Position numbers and translations under genes: made by a program. Shown piece after piece: positions 24,290 through 36,581 of a stretch of DNA of 64,000 bases. The notes under the pieces were generated by a model. That model did not search any database. It saw only the letters and a program-made list of their open reading frames with translations, and was not told the DNA's origin. The stretch's first letter is position 1. Each line of letters opens with the position of its first letter. Location of the stretch: NCBI RefSeq assembly GCF_021018895.1, contig NC_079384.1, positions 4,574,140 to 4,638,139 of the forward strand. Reading direction: 5' to 3'. Source of the DNA: Seriola aureovittata (taxonomy: Eukaryota; Chordata; Actinopteri; Carangiformes; Carangidae).

Positions 24290-24600
24290 AAACGATTTAT
24301 TCATTAATTGAGATAATAGTCTGAGGATTAACCAATTATGCAAATAATCACTATTTACAACGCAAAGAAGTGACCCATCTATAATTGTGTCCTACCATGA
24401 GTAGTGCAGCAGCAATTAGTTAATCAATTCGTAATTCCTAATTGTAATAAATCATTTCAGTAATTATTCAAGCAAAAATACCAACTGTTCTCTGGTGTTC
24501 GATTCTTAAATGTGAGGATTTTTTCTGCTTTGCTTTTGTCGTACATGATAGTAATATGAATATCATTCGGTTTTTGACTGGTGGCTTGATAAGTCAGTGA
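24290..24600. repeat. Dispersed fish repeat copy in zdhhc16 intron 1
   Basis: ACCAAACGATTTATTCATTA, GCAGCAATTAGTTAATCAAT, ATGTGAGGATTTTTTCTGCT and ATATCATTCGGTTTTTGACT match the family of ATTAATCG-containing fish repeats, in the orientation opposite to the 22.65-kb copy. Confidence 0.6.
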
Positions 24601-24858
24601 GTTTAAAGACGTCGCTGTGGACTCTGGGAAATTATAATGGCCATTTTTAACCATTTGAATTGGGCTTCCATACATTTATGTAATTACACTAATGTTATAG
24701 AATTAATATGGTCATGATTTATTAATGTTGATTTATTAATGACGTATTAATGTATTTATGTCGAGTGTGGAACCCTATCAATTAAGATAGAATTGGAAAC
24801 CTATCAGTGTCATCATGCTTAACCTTGACAGATGGGACACGTGGTTTTGTGGGGGTGG

Positions 24859-24894
24859 GTGTGTGTGTGTGTGTGTGTGTGTGGGGGGGGGGGG
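24859..24894. repeat. (GT)12-G12 microsatellite
   Basis: A TG run followed directly by about 12 G. Intronic. The same TG-then-G arrangement recurs at 62,691. Confidence 0.9.
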
Positions 24895-25647
24895 TTCAGA
24901 CATTCTCAAATGTCCAACAAAGTGTGTATGCTGAATAAAAACTATAGACCAGAGTTTACAATGGTCACCATGAGAAGTCAAATAGCAGACGATAGAAGAA
25001 GAAAAACTGTTTACTGTTACTGTCTACTAAAGGTCCCTGATTAGCATCTCTCATTATTAATGCCATCCTATTTTGGAGAACCTGAACAAGCCTTATCTGT
25101 GTAACCAATACTCACTTTCATGAAATGATGCCCCGGGATCAGGTAGCCACTTTATTTCCTTCTTACGACATTCATCCCTTTGCGTTTCCCTCTTATAGAG
25201 TTACCACACTGCGACTCCGCGGCAAGTTTCTAGGAGGTCTTTGGCCTGGAGATCTGGATTTGCTGTAAATTATTAACAGAAGAAGTTTATTTCTTGGGGC
25301 TGATGGCCGTAGCTCATTACCTGATAGCTCCTGTTCTTGTTTGCTTTGACGGACAAGTGTGGCATGGAGGATGCTGTCACCAAACTTCAACAACTTTAGT
25401 GCTTTCTAGGAAAGAGAGGGCTTTCTAGGAGTGGTGCTGTATACTGCTTATTCTCTTGTGTTGGAGCTCACTACTCTTCGTTTCCTTGAGGTGGACAATG
25501 GAAACCTCAGTGGCCATCAGGCTGCGCTACGAAGAGCTGCTGTTTTACGCAGCCTGTGTTTGTAACTGTTGGTGTGTGTGTCTGTGTGTTTGTGTGTGTC
25601 TGGAGGGCAGAGCGTGTAGGAGAGGAGGTGGCAGTGGCGGCGGTGGC

Positions 25648-28600
25648 ATGCGTATGGGCAGCAGCTGGAGGTGGCAGCTCTCCCGCGCCATGCGACTGGC
25701 GCTTCGTTGGTGCCGGCTGTGCCGCCCGCAGAGAGGAGGGCGAGGCGGCGGGGGGAGCAAAGCGTGGATCGGCGGGAGGTGGTCGGAGCTGTGGGGCTAC
25801 AGCAAGCTGCTGCTCAAGTCACTGTATCACAACAGCCTCAGCAACTCAGACACTCTGCTGGACTGTGTGTTCGAACCCGTCTACTGGATTGTGGATAATG
25901 TGACCCGCTGGTTTGGAATGGTGAGCTCGCTGCTTTTCTTTTCTTTTCTGTCTGCACGTCGAACTTCTTTTCTTACCCTCTCTTCTCTTTTCTTCCTCTC
26001 TCTCAGGTGTTTGTCTGCTTGGTCATCCTCCTGACGACCTCAGTCGTGGTCATCATCTACCTGTTCATCCTACCCACCATCATCAGCACCTACCCTGTGC
26101 ACTGGGTCATGTGGCACCTGTGCTGTGGCCACTGGCTTCTCGTCATGGTGGTCTTTCATTACTACAAGGCCACCACCACCTCTCCTGGACACCCGCCCAA
26201 GGTACCAAACTCCTCACAGCTCGGAGAAATAAGTATGGACGCAATGTAGACGACTGGTCTGAAACTAGAAATTAGTGACCATCTTCAAACTCTGCGTTCA
26301 TTTGGATCTCAACTACACCTAAAGAGCTGTTGCACAGTATTTTATTTTCATTTGATGACAACAGAAGAAGAACAAAGGGCACTATATGGCTCTATCCATT
26401 GACTGCCTCTCTGGTCTCCGCTCTCACAAGTGCATGAGTGCATTTTACTCGTCTTGTTTCGGTTACAGCCGCAATATATCCTCTTAATCTTAGTGTTTTG
26501 TTTTCTGTATCCTAGGACAAAATTCATATTCCCTCAGTGTCCATCTGTAAGAAGTGTATCACTCCAAAACCTCCCAGGACGCACCACTGCAGCATCTGCA
26601 ACATGTGAGATAATTTGCCAGCGCTGTTCATGAGTTATTTGATCAGTCCAGTTTTATTGTTCTCTGTAAATCCTGTCTGTTATATTGCAGGTGTGTTTTG
26701 AAGATGGATCACCACTGTCGTATCCTTTTCAAAGGAAACAGATAAAAACCCAAAGTAGAATGCATGAAAACGACTTTTACTCAAATGTTTTAAGTGTTTT
26801 TGTAATTTCGGATTTCATATTGACCTGAACGTGTTTCCAGCCTGGCTGAACAACTGTGTGGGCCATTTCAACCACCGTTACTTCTTCTCCTTCTGCCTCT
26901 ACATGACCCTGGGCTGCATCTACTGCAGCGTCAGCAGCCGGGACCTGTTTCTGGAGGCGTACAGTGCGATAGAGGTGAGGCTGGATGAACTGTGCCAGTG
27001 TGAGTCAGACTCATTTTAACTTTCCTGTTGTGAGAGTTTAGTTTAGCTTAGCTATAACTGGATGTATTTACTATATTCATGAGGTTTGTCTGTGATTAAT
27101 TATTTTGTAGCTGCTGCCAGACGGTAATAAGACAGAAGTCGATCTCAAATAGCAAAGCAGAAGTGAAAGGGGAGACCTGAAAACAATCTTAGCTTTCTGC
27201 TCTCATATTTACCTCTAATCCAGGATGGTCGTATCTCAAGGGCGTTTGCTCGCCAGATGGTCAACAAACAACTCTTGGCTTTAAATACGATCAGGCACGT
27301 TAGACTTAATTCATGCATATTGTGAACAATGTGAAGTTAAACGTTTTCAGGCCGGCTCTGACAGCAAAATAACACCATCTTTGACACTACTGTGAATATG
27401 TACCTGACTGTATTTTTCCATCCCCTTCAGAGTTATTATCAGACCCCCCCTCCAGACTACACCTTCAAAGAAACCACTGCTCACAAGAGTGTGATCTTCC
27501 TCTGGGTGCTGACCAGGTGAGCAACATTTCCCCACGCATATCTTTACGTTTAAAAAATCAAATGAAGGTTGTAATGTGCCCCCCCCCTCCCCCTCCCCCC
27601 TCGCAGCTCGGTGGCAGTAGCTCTAGGCGGACTCACCCTGTGGCACGCCATACTCATCAGCAGAGGAGAGACCAGCGTGGAGCGCCACATCAACCACAAA
27701 GAGACCAAAAGACTCAGGGAGAAGGGCAAGGTGCATACTCGGATGTATGACGTCCGTCTTTAGGAGTATAGAATAGACACCATGTTACTGCAGGGCTGCT
27801 TTTAACACTGGGAAGAACAGAAAAATGATTAACTTTAAATTCTGCAAGCGTTTAGTACAAAATCCACCTTTTGAAAATGTCTGTTAATGTGTTTATTCTG
27901 ATTCAATGCAGGTGTTCAGAAATCCCTATCATCGTGGCAAAATGAACAACTGGAAGTTACTGTTTGGCGTGGAGAAAAGGAGGTGAGTTCAGATTTAGCG
28001 CTTGTAATCGTACTGCAGGTATTTCACTTTCCCCGTGCTTGACAATTGGCAGATACAATGTCACTTTCCGGCAATTAAAACAAATGATATGAAGTCTACT
28101 TCTGCTAGCATGCTAGCAAACTAGCGTCTGGCTAATGCAATGTTTAACACTACGACGCAATATAACGCAAGGAAACCTTCACAATCCACAGGGGCACAAG
28201 ACACCTGCTGTTTGATATTTGTGACTGATATCAAATAACAATAAGAACAACAAGAACATATATGACAAATTAATACCTTTACCTGAGGTTAAGTTCAAGT
28301 TCCCTCATCTCCAGTTCCCTCATCTCCAGTTCCCTCTCTGGTCGTAAACGCCTCTTCATCCAGGATGTCACCCAAACTCTGAGCTTTTGGCCTTTTCAAT
28401 GCTTCCGTTTGCCATCTATATTAGTTTTGGTAAAAGAACGCCCAACAAGCGGCATTCTTGCAATATTTGTAGGGCTGTTTACCACCATAAAACTCAGGTG
28501 TTGTCTTGTTTATTTACTAAGTCGTAAGGTTTACACTCCATCTTGACTGTCAAAGACTAAAACAATCTGTGCAAGTTGCTGGAAACAATCTGTATGTTTA

Positions 28601-28767
28601 TGTTTATGTTTATGTGCTAAAATGAGTTATGGACCACCCTCTGTTTTGTCCTTCTGTTCCTTAGTCACTGGTTCACACAGGTCCTGTTACCCTCCAGCCA
28701 TCTTCCCATTGGTGACGGCATCATGTGGGAATGCACCTTCACCAGGAGAGACCCCATGGCCATCTGA
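25648..28767 (+). CDS. zdhhc16: Palmitoyltransferase ZDHHC16 (Aph2)
   Basis: Ten coding exons: 25648-25920, 26007-26201, 26516-26604, 26691-26719, 26841-26974, 27224-27298, 27431-27516, 27607-27730, 27912-27982, 28665-28767; joined frame 392 aa (human 377). It is a polytopic endomembrane S-acyltransferase. Visible: an FEPVYWIVDNVTRWFGM block before TM1; TM1 (about 92-117) and TM2 (about 124-145); a Cys-rich domain with CKKCITPKPPRTHHCSICN and then DHHC at 192-195 (catalytic Cys195) followed by PWLNNCVGHFNHRYF; TM3, TM4 (about 287-312), and a C-terminus ending RRDPMAI. The start is uncertain. MRMGSSW at 25648 resembles the mammalian start, but in-frame ATGs at 25501 and 25456 would extend the protein through low-complexity Cys/Val-rich sequence. 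Exon 6 is the least certain: it has a weak donor (CAC|GTTAGA) and little similarity to the mammalian segment. Intron 4 looks U12-type. Confidence 0.92.
26720..26840 (+). other. zdhhc16: Probable U12-type intron (zdhhc16 intron 4)
   Basis: Donor GTATCCTTTTC matches the minor-spliceosome 5' consensus exactly through GTATCCTTT. A CCTGAAC branch-like motif sits about 11-12 nt before the acceptor AG, with no long polypyrimidine tract. It interrupts the codon right after the catalytic Cys of DHHC. Confidence 0.85.
28290..28340. repeat. Short tandem repeat of a 15-mer in zdhhc16 intron 9
   Basis: About three copies of TCCCTCATCTCCAGT, the outer ones imperfect. Confidence 0.7.
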
Positions 28768-30072
28768 CATTCATCCGCTAGTTTTCTTTCTTTCTTTACC
28801 ATATCAGAAACTTTTATCCTGCGTTTCATACTACAAGCGCCGCGGCTGCTGTTGTCACACTGTTGTGAAAACTCCCATCTGTCGTGATCCAGCCGCTACA
28901 AACATTTGACGAGGAAAAAGTTCGCTTTGCAGTGTGAATGTGTACGGAGATAAACCACCAGTGATTCCTCAAAAACTCTTCATCCTCTCGAGACTGCCCA
29001 CCTGTCGGCAGCCGTGTACAGCCGGTCTAATCGCAAAAGACCTCGCCACCAGCCGCAGCGCTGTTGACTGATCTGGTTTATAAAAGGTGCTGCTGGCCAG
29101 CATTGTTGTGAAGCCCAAACAGCCGTCTCCTTTATCTCGACCGTTTTTAAAGACACAACAATGAATTTTTAGTGCATTTCTCGCACCAGCACTACAGCCT
29201 CTTTCAACAACTGTGTAAGTGTGTATGATGGAGGAATGGATGGGTGACCAGGCAGTTATCAGGCACTGGAGACCTTCATAAAGTCACTGTTGCATTTTTA
29301 AACATCAATACAGCACATTATGAACTGATAAGCTAACGTAACAAGTATAACTACTGTGATTTGTTTAATGACACAAATTTACACCTTTAATATTTGACAT
29401 ATTGATCCCTGAGCGAAAACCACGTCTGCTTATTCAAGAAGTGTTTTAGATTTAATAACTGTGCTCGTGTGTCTTGGGCTGAGGACAAATACAAGTGCTT
29501 CTCGATGTGGGAGGTCATGAGATAAAAATACATTTTCAATATTAATTTTTGATTGTTTGATAACTGTCTTATGATTATTTAAAGAATAGTTATTTTCAAA
29601 CATTTCGTTTTAACGTCTGCATGCTTACACCTGCGATGTTTTGTAGTCGTTGTTTGGAGAGGAGATTGAGAACCACCGGTCTGAACTGATCTGCTGCCAA
29701 AGAAGAAAACCACGAGTTTGATTCCTCTTTCCAAATTTCGCACTTTTGCTTGCAACATTTAGGTGAAGAAAAAAAAAAAAACCCTGCACAGCACTCGTGT
29801 TATCATGTGTAACATTTCTCTCTTAGACAGAAACTGTTGTGTGCCTTGTTTGGGTGTTCAGCCTTTAAATGGAGACACTTTAAATAAGTGATAAAAGGCA
29901 CTGTGAATTTCATATTTTTTTAATTCGTTGTAGATATTTCACCCCAACATGGTCATATCCATAATTATGAGTTGGATCTGTAGTTGCCATAGAGACATGA
30001 CATGTAGGTGTGATATCAATTGTGACCAATTTGGAGCTGTGTTCCAGTTTGATTCATTGTCTTTTTAATAAA
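28768..30072 (+). other. zdhhc16: zdhhc16 3' UTR
   Basis: No coding exon after the stop at 28767. The first clear AATAAA on this strand after an AT-rich stretch is at 30067-30072, giving a 3' UTR of about 1.3 kb. Confidence 0.5.
30067..30072 (+). terminator. zdhhc16: Poly(A) signal of zdhhc16
   Basis: AATAAA followed by a GT/T-rich stretch (GTGTTTGATATTTC). Confidence 0.55.
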
Positions 30073-31545
30073 ACAAGTGTTTGATATTTCTTGGTTTCCA
30101 CTGTCTGGTGATTAGAAATGAAAATTAGAAACGTTTTGTGTAATTACAAAGAAAAGTTTTAATGACATCTTAAGTTAGACATTTTAAATATTGTCTATTT
30201 CCTTGGCATAAGTGATGTGAGGTCCAAAGTCAGCCAACCTTACTGAAATGATTCAACATTAATTATGATAGAGCGTCAATACTTGTTCAAATATTGAGCA
30301 GATGTTGGACATACCGTTCACATGACTTACAATCTCAATTCATTAATGAACACTAATGTCAACACAGATTTGTATTATGTAAAATTAATCTTAAAATTTC
30401 ACCCAGTCAGCGGAGGTGTGACACACCTGGAAAGTGTTTGATTCTCGTCACCTTGCGAGCAACCGAGGGGCAATTGGCACATCCACATTTTTTCCCCCTT
30501 GTCTTTACAACTCCACCCGGCTGGTGCAGCAGAGTGACACAAATCAAACACACCAGCTGCTGCTGCTAAGACATTACTGCTCAGTTACACATTCATCCAG
30601 ATGAGAAGATACAAGGCTATCAGTGCCTGCTGGGTTCAGTGCTTCATTTTGGCTTCAAGTCCACGTGTTTGTTCGCAGTGAAGTGGAGATCTGTGATGTT
30701 GCTCAGTGGTCCCAAATCTCTAAACGGTCATTAAGTTTAATAATAAAAAAAACAAATTGTTGCCACCGCAGTTCAGGAGACCACTCATCAACTACAGTCC
30801 ATGAGCATTGCAGTGTCTTTTCCACTGAATGTATGTACCGTTTACTTTTTCTCTTCATATAGGAGCTGACACATACGAAGTGCGTTCAACAACAGCCATT
30901 TTGAATTTTAGATCTTAGATATATTTAACTTTCTTTATATCTAGAATCAGCTGATGAAACTTAAGTTATTTATGAAGAAAACATACTAAACAATCAGTCT
31001 GATTTGATCATGATTTCTGGGAGCTCTTGTGAAGGGCATTTATTTTGTGATTCAAAATGCACTGTAAAGTAAATTCTTTCAAATTATACACAACCAAAAT
31101 GTCCTCACAACTGAATGTGACGTTTTCTGCGATATGTAGAGAAAAAGACAACGATGTACATGAGGTGTGTTACACATTAATATTAATAAACTAGTCATTT
31201 TCAGTCTTTTAACTTAGACTACGCTCCACAGTCAGTCCATATTCTCTTACTTGTGCGTTCATGGAGATATAGGTGCTTACAACAAAATCCTTTCAGTAAA
31301 AAGGGAGAGAAGATGGAGGATGGAGGGATTCTGGTTGAAAAGGAAGGTAGGAAGGGTAGAGAGGTGCTGGAAGAACCATAGAGTGGATGGGGGAGAGAGA
31401 GGGACACACTGGAAAGTTTAACCAAGGAGTGAGAACTCGGATCCTGGGTACCTGGTCCTGGAGACTGAGGCTCCCAAACCATGTCTTCTTCCAAGTCCAG
31501 GGGAGGTTGGGTGGGGATAAAATGGGTTGTGTTTGAGGAGTAAAA
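30073..31545. other. Tail-to-tail spacer and mms19 3' UTR
   Basis: No exon recognised. A minus-strand AATAAA (TTTATT at 31039-31044) lies about 500 nt beyond the mms19 stop and is the likely mms19 poly(A) signal. Open frames 30623-30862 (+) and 31219-31494 (-) show no family features. Confidence 0.45.
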
Positions 31546-34500
31546 TCACCTTCCCCCAGGACTCCCTAAGAGGAACCTATGAGGAAAATGAAACAGAGAC
31601 AAGTTCAAGTGTAGCACCAAATACAAAGCAGTAATAGTACAGTTTGAGGTCAATGATAAATGTGATGTAACGTGATTTCAGATTTGTTGAGGACTAAATA
31701 TCCTCTGATGTGTCTGTCTTCTTACCACTCTGCTCGTGCCTGAACCGCCTCGCTCCTCACCAGCCTCTTCTTGTCGTCCAGGGGCCGGGCCAGAGCTCGC
31801 AGCACCCGGGCCCGAAACGGCAAGATCTGAAACAGCGACAAATGTTGAATGACTATTTGCTTTTCTTTTTGTTATTACAATTTTGAATTAATATAATTCC
31901 TGGTGAAAGGGATGTTACATGCCGCAAGTTAGTCGTGGTCATTTAACAAACAGGAAGTGACTTATCTGTAGTTTAAGGTGATAGAGCAGCTGAGTCAAGA
32001 CTCATCAGGACACAGCACTTACTTAACTTTGTTCATGGGCTTCATGTTTAACCGGCAAAAATAATAATTAGTACACAAATATAAAAACTTGAGTAAAAAC
32101 CCAAATGACGGAAGTGGAGGGAAATTAAGGGCCGGAATGTTTTATTTTGAAATTCTTCAAAGAACCATGTGGGTGAGTGAAGTTCCCTCAGACATTATTT
32201 TTCACTTGTGTGTTGGTCAAGAAGAGACTCGAACACTGAGATTTAACAGCTTGACAAAGTCTTGAGTTTTACCTCATGTTCAGGGAAGCGGGAAAGGGCG
32301 TGGATGCAATGCAGGGAGGCGATCCTGACGGTCTGCGAGAAACAAGAAGCAAACAAAATAGCGTCAAGAGCTCGGGCTTATTAACAGGTTCATGCTATAT
32401 AACAGGTCGCTCCATTTGACTGGTTAAGATACAGTATTATTCTGGTTTTGGGTTAGGGTTAGGTTTTTTCAGTTTGCATGTGAGTTGCATACTCTTACAT
32501 TATTGATTACATTCACCTTTAACACGTGCTCTTCAAAATCATACCAGTCACAACAGTAATATTGAATAGGAAACACTCGGGTATACGGCGTTGCACTCAC
32601 CATGGTTGGACTAGAGATGAGAGCCAGCAACCTGCTGACCAAAGCCTCCAGCTGCTGTATGAGAGCCGGTGGTGGGTCGATGAGAACGGGTTCCAGACAG
32701 GACAGAGTGGACAGCTGAACGCCCTGATCGGGGCACGACAGGGCCTCCAGTAGCAACGACAGGAGCTGGACGGGGACAGCAAATAAAAACTTGGTCATTT
32801 TCCAAAAAAAGCCACCGGACAGCGAGTGTCAGCAGAAGTTTAAGTGGCGTTTGAGTAAGAACTGTTTCCTGTTTACTCACCGCTGGTAGTTCAGTGACTT
32901 GAACCTGCTTTGGCAGTTTATTGACTATGTTGGACAGAGCCTTCAGGTAGTTGGGCTTCTTCTCTGCAGAAAATACAGACAATGAAGAAAAGTTATAATA
33001 AATAAAGTCTAAAAAGTTTAAAATCACGACATAAATCTGTCAGAATCTCCTGGAAGCGCTGTGGCCGTGTACCTTGCGGCGCAGCGTTAAAGCCCTGGAC
33101 CAACTTTGCTGAATTCTCGCTGAAGAAGCGCTGGCGGTACATGATGCGAACGTCGGCATGGCAACTGCGGTTCAGAACGTCAGCAGAGTCGCTCATCAGC
33201 ATTGAGAAGCTATCGGCTGCCATCGGCCCCAGATCAGCATCATCGAGCAGAGAAAAGAGCTTCAAGAACACAAGAGTGTAAGATGTTAGCAAGAGCAGGT
33301 GTTAAACTTTACATTGACAGAATAAAACTAGATAAATAAATTGTCATAAAGCACAAGGTCAAATAAAGTGTTAAATAAAGGATGTCGCTGAGTGAGTGAC
33401 AGCATCTACCTTGTCAGTCAGGACAGTGGACAGAGGGTGGTACCGGAGAAGCAAAGCCTTGCCCACCTGGAGACAAAAACAATCTCACTGCATTTGCTGC
33501 TTCTAAATTTACTGATTGATGGCTTATAATAAAAAATAAGTAAAACAGCGCGATTCTTACCCAGATCAGGAGGGTGAATGCCTGAGTGCGTACAGGTGAA
33601 GATGTGGAGTGCAACTCTTTACACACTTTCTTCATCATGCTCTGAATCAGGCTGTGAAGAGAATCACCTGCAGAAAAAAAACAAACCGTCACCCAGAGCT
33701 TCTATTTGACAAGATGAAGCTCTTAGTTTAGCCACAAAAACCTTGTGATTCCTGAGTTTGAAGTTACAAACTGACCCTCCGATCGCTTGTTGACCAGCCC
33801 AGCAAAGCACTTGGCGGCAGAGGTGTATGACAGCGGGTGGCTGCAGGTGCAGCTCATCTCCTCCAGCTGTGACAGCAGCTGGTCGATCTGGGGCACCTCC
33901 ACCTTGACGGCACACGGAACACGGTCATATACAGCTTCAGAAACTCCGACAGTGGTTTTGCAGACTTTCAATAAAAGCAGAACTAGGTGATGAAGATGAG
34001 ACTCACACTGCGAGGTAACGAACACACGCAGCCAATGAGCAGACAAACCATCTGAGACTGGCTCCACGAGTCCCCCTGCTGCTTCTGGGGAAACATTACA
34101 TTCTTCCACAATCACAATTTTCAGGAAACAGTGAGACCAGGTGCAAGTCCTTAAATCAATAACCCCTAAATTAGTGCTGGGAAATATAAATGATATGAGG
34201 TGTATGGATAATAATTCTGCAATACACTCACATTTTTATGATACTGTCTTCAATAACAATGATGTATTGTTTAATTTAATTATCATTATATTACACAGTG
34301 AGGCAGCGATGAGGAATTTGTTGTATTAGCCAAATATAAAGAGACAATATTTAAAGCAAAGAAGAAACAAAAACACACTCATACACACACATTCCCGTAC
34401 ATACAGACCTTGAGCAGCTGGATTTGTGAAGGGAAGGAGTTGTCAGGCAAAAAGGAGACGTCACCGTCCAGGAAGAGAGAGACAGCCCGTGACGCTGTCT

Positions 34501-36538
34501 GTCCCGCCAACCTGAGGACATGAAACACCCCGAGAGGAAACCACACAAACCTCATGAAAAAATGCTTTTACAGCACAACAGAACAGAAAAATCAAAGTGA
34601 TTTGATTGAAGACAGAAAAGTGAGAAACAGACAGGAAACGGTCACATATTCAGGTTTTCTATTTACAAGCTTGAAAAAAGGATTTGAGAACTGATTTAAA
34701 ACTTAAAACAGCAACAAAAAAAGGTGATAAAAGCAGCTTGTTCCCAACTGGCTACGGTGTCACAAGGTTTGAAAAAGCAAAAGATAAAACTGTTATATCA
34801 TTAATCCTGTTGTAAACCTACGATATATAACACTTATCTCTACATGACATCCTTGACAGACTACTTAAACAGTGCAGAGTGACACTGTCTAGATGTGTGT
34901 TGATCTAAAATCTGACACTGTTTTATTGGATTTCTTTGTGGTGAAGATTTTCTAACACTCTGAACTACAAAGATGTGATGTTTCCTAGTGTGCCTTCGGT
35001 TTGGGCTCAGTAAGATGGGACAATGTCAGCATGGTTACATAAGAAAAGACAAAGACAGCAAACCAAAAATGGCAGAGAGATAGTACTGACGTTGGCTGTA
35101 GCCTGGAGCAGGCGGTGCTGATGACGGGGACCATAGCAGTCAGGACCACCTCCTCTACCAGAGGACTACGACCAGAGGACCCCTCACCTGCAACACATGA
35201 ACCAGTGGGATGTTGGCGAGAAACAAAGACAGTATGAGGTCACCTATTAAACATAAACCAGGAACTATCAAAATGATCGAATGATATTTGAGGCTGGGGG
35301 TGAAGGATGAAGGATGAAGGTGAAACCCGTTCAGGGACTGCGGCTCACCCTGCAGTGCTGCTTGGAGTGCCAATGAGAGCAGGCGCGGGATGATGATTTC
35401 ATGGAAGCATCGTCCTGTCTCCTCAGTGTCTTGAACCCGCTCTGCTATCCTCTGGAGGCTGCGGCACGCCAGCACCACCTCCTCCACCGAGAAACAGACG
35501 CTACCTGAAAACAACAAGAAACGAAACGACTGTGTCAGTCACATGTCTTAATTTATTGAGCCTCTACAGGACAATTCATGTGGATTTAAAGCTCAACAAA
35601 TGCAATAACATGCATTCATTTAGGGCTGAAGGAGATGCCAAATTTGACAGGGTACCATCACTGTATCATACTTCCTGTCTTGCTTGACCATCAAATTTCA
35701 GGAGAGCAACTGATAGATAAACAAAACCATTCTTATTTGATCATGGATGAACCAGTTGTGGCTTTTAAAAAGTCTAATATTCTGACGAGTTCCTTGTCAC
35801 AGGTCATGATGTTGCTCTACAATATTAAAACCAGAGGAGCATCTTACCTTTGTGAGCCGAGCCGAGGACCTCCAGGAGGACAGGCGTGCTCTCCCACACA
35901 ACACTGGGTTGGGTGGACACCGCCGCCAGAGCAGACAGACACCGCTGACGCACTGCATGATGGGAATGCTGCTCAGAAGCTTCTCTGTTGCTGTCTTGAT
36001 CCATGGGCTCTGAGCAGAGGAGAGAGAAGAGGAAAAGTCTGGGTCAGATATTTCATTATAATGATCAAACGTATTGATGCCAAAGCTGAGACTCATACTG
36101 ATGCAATCAACTGTTTTATTTGTAATATTTATACCTGAATTAGTGATTTGAAGAGATTTCTTATCATTTGATGTAATAGTTTTAGTAGAGGCTTTTCACT
36201 TACCAGCAAACAACTCCGTCTTTAGTCTCGGGATGAGTTTAGTGATAAAGACTGCTGGGTGCAGCTCTGCTAAGGCTCCGGCGCACTTGACCACAGCCAG
36301 ACTGGATGCACAAAGACACAGGGAGACACGATTCATGTTTAGTTCAACTGCAAGATCTTGATTCTGGATTTTGTGATTTTTAAAGATAAACGGAAAAAGT
36401 AGCAGCACAGGAATCAAATGGGTGATAGATGAAGGAGAGACGAAAGTTCAGCTGACCTGACTCCGTCATCATCCTCCGTCAGCAACAGTCTGGTCAGGTG
36501 ATCTAGAGCCAGCTCAATGTCAGAGTCCAACAGCAGAC

Positions 36539-36581
<43 letters not shown>

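Noticed and set aside
25456..25647. In-frame upstream ATG extension of zdhhc16 exon 1
   Set aside because: The added residues are low-complexity Cys/Val from a TG-rich stretch and do not resemble the family. The ATG at 25648 gives a start like that of mammals. Not fully excluded.
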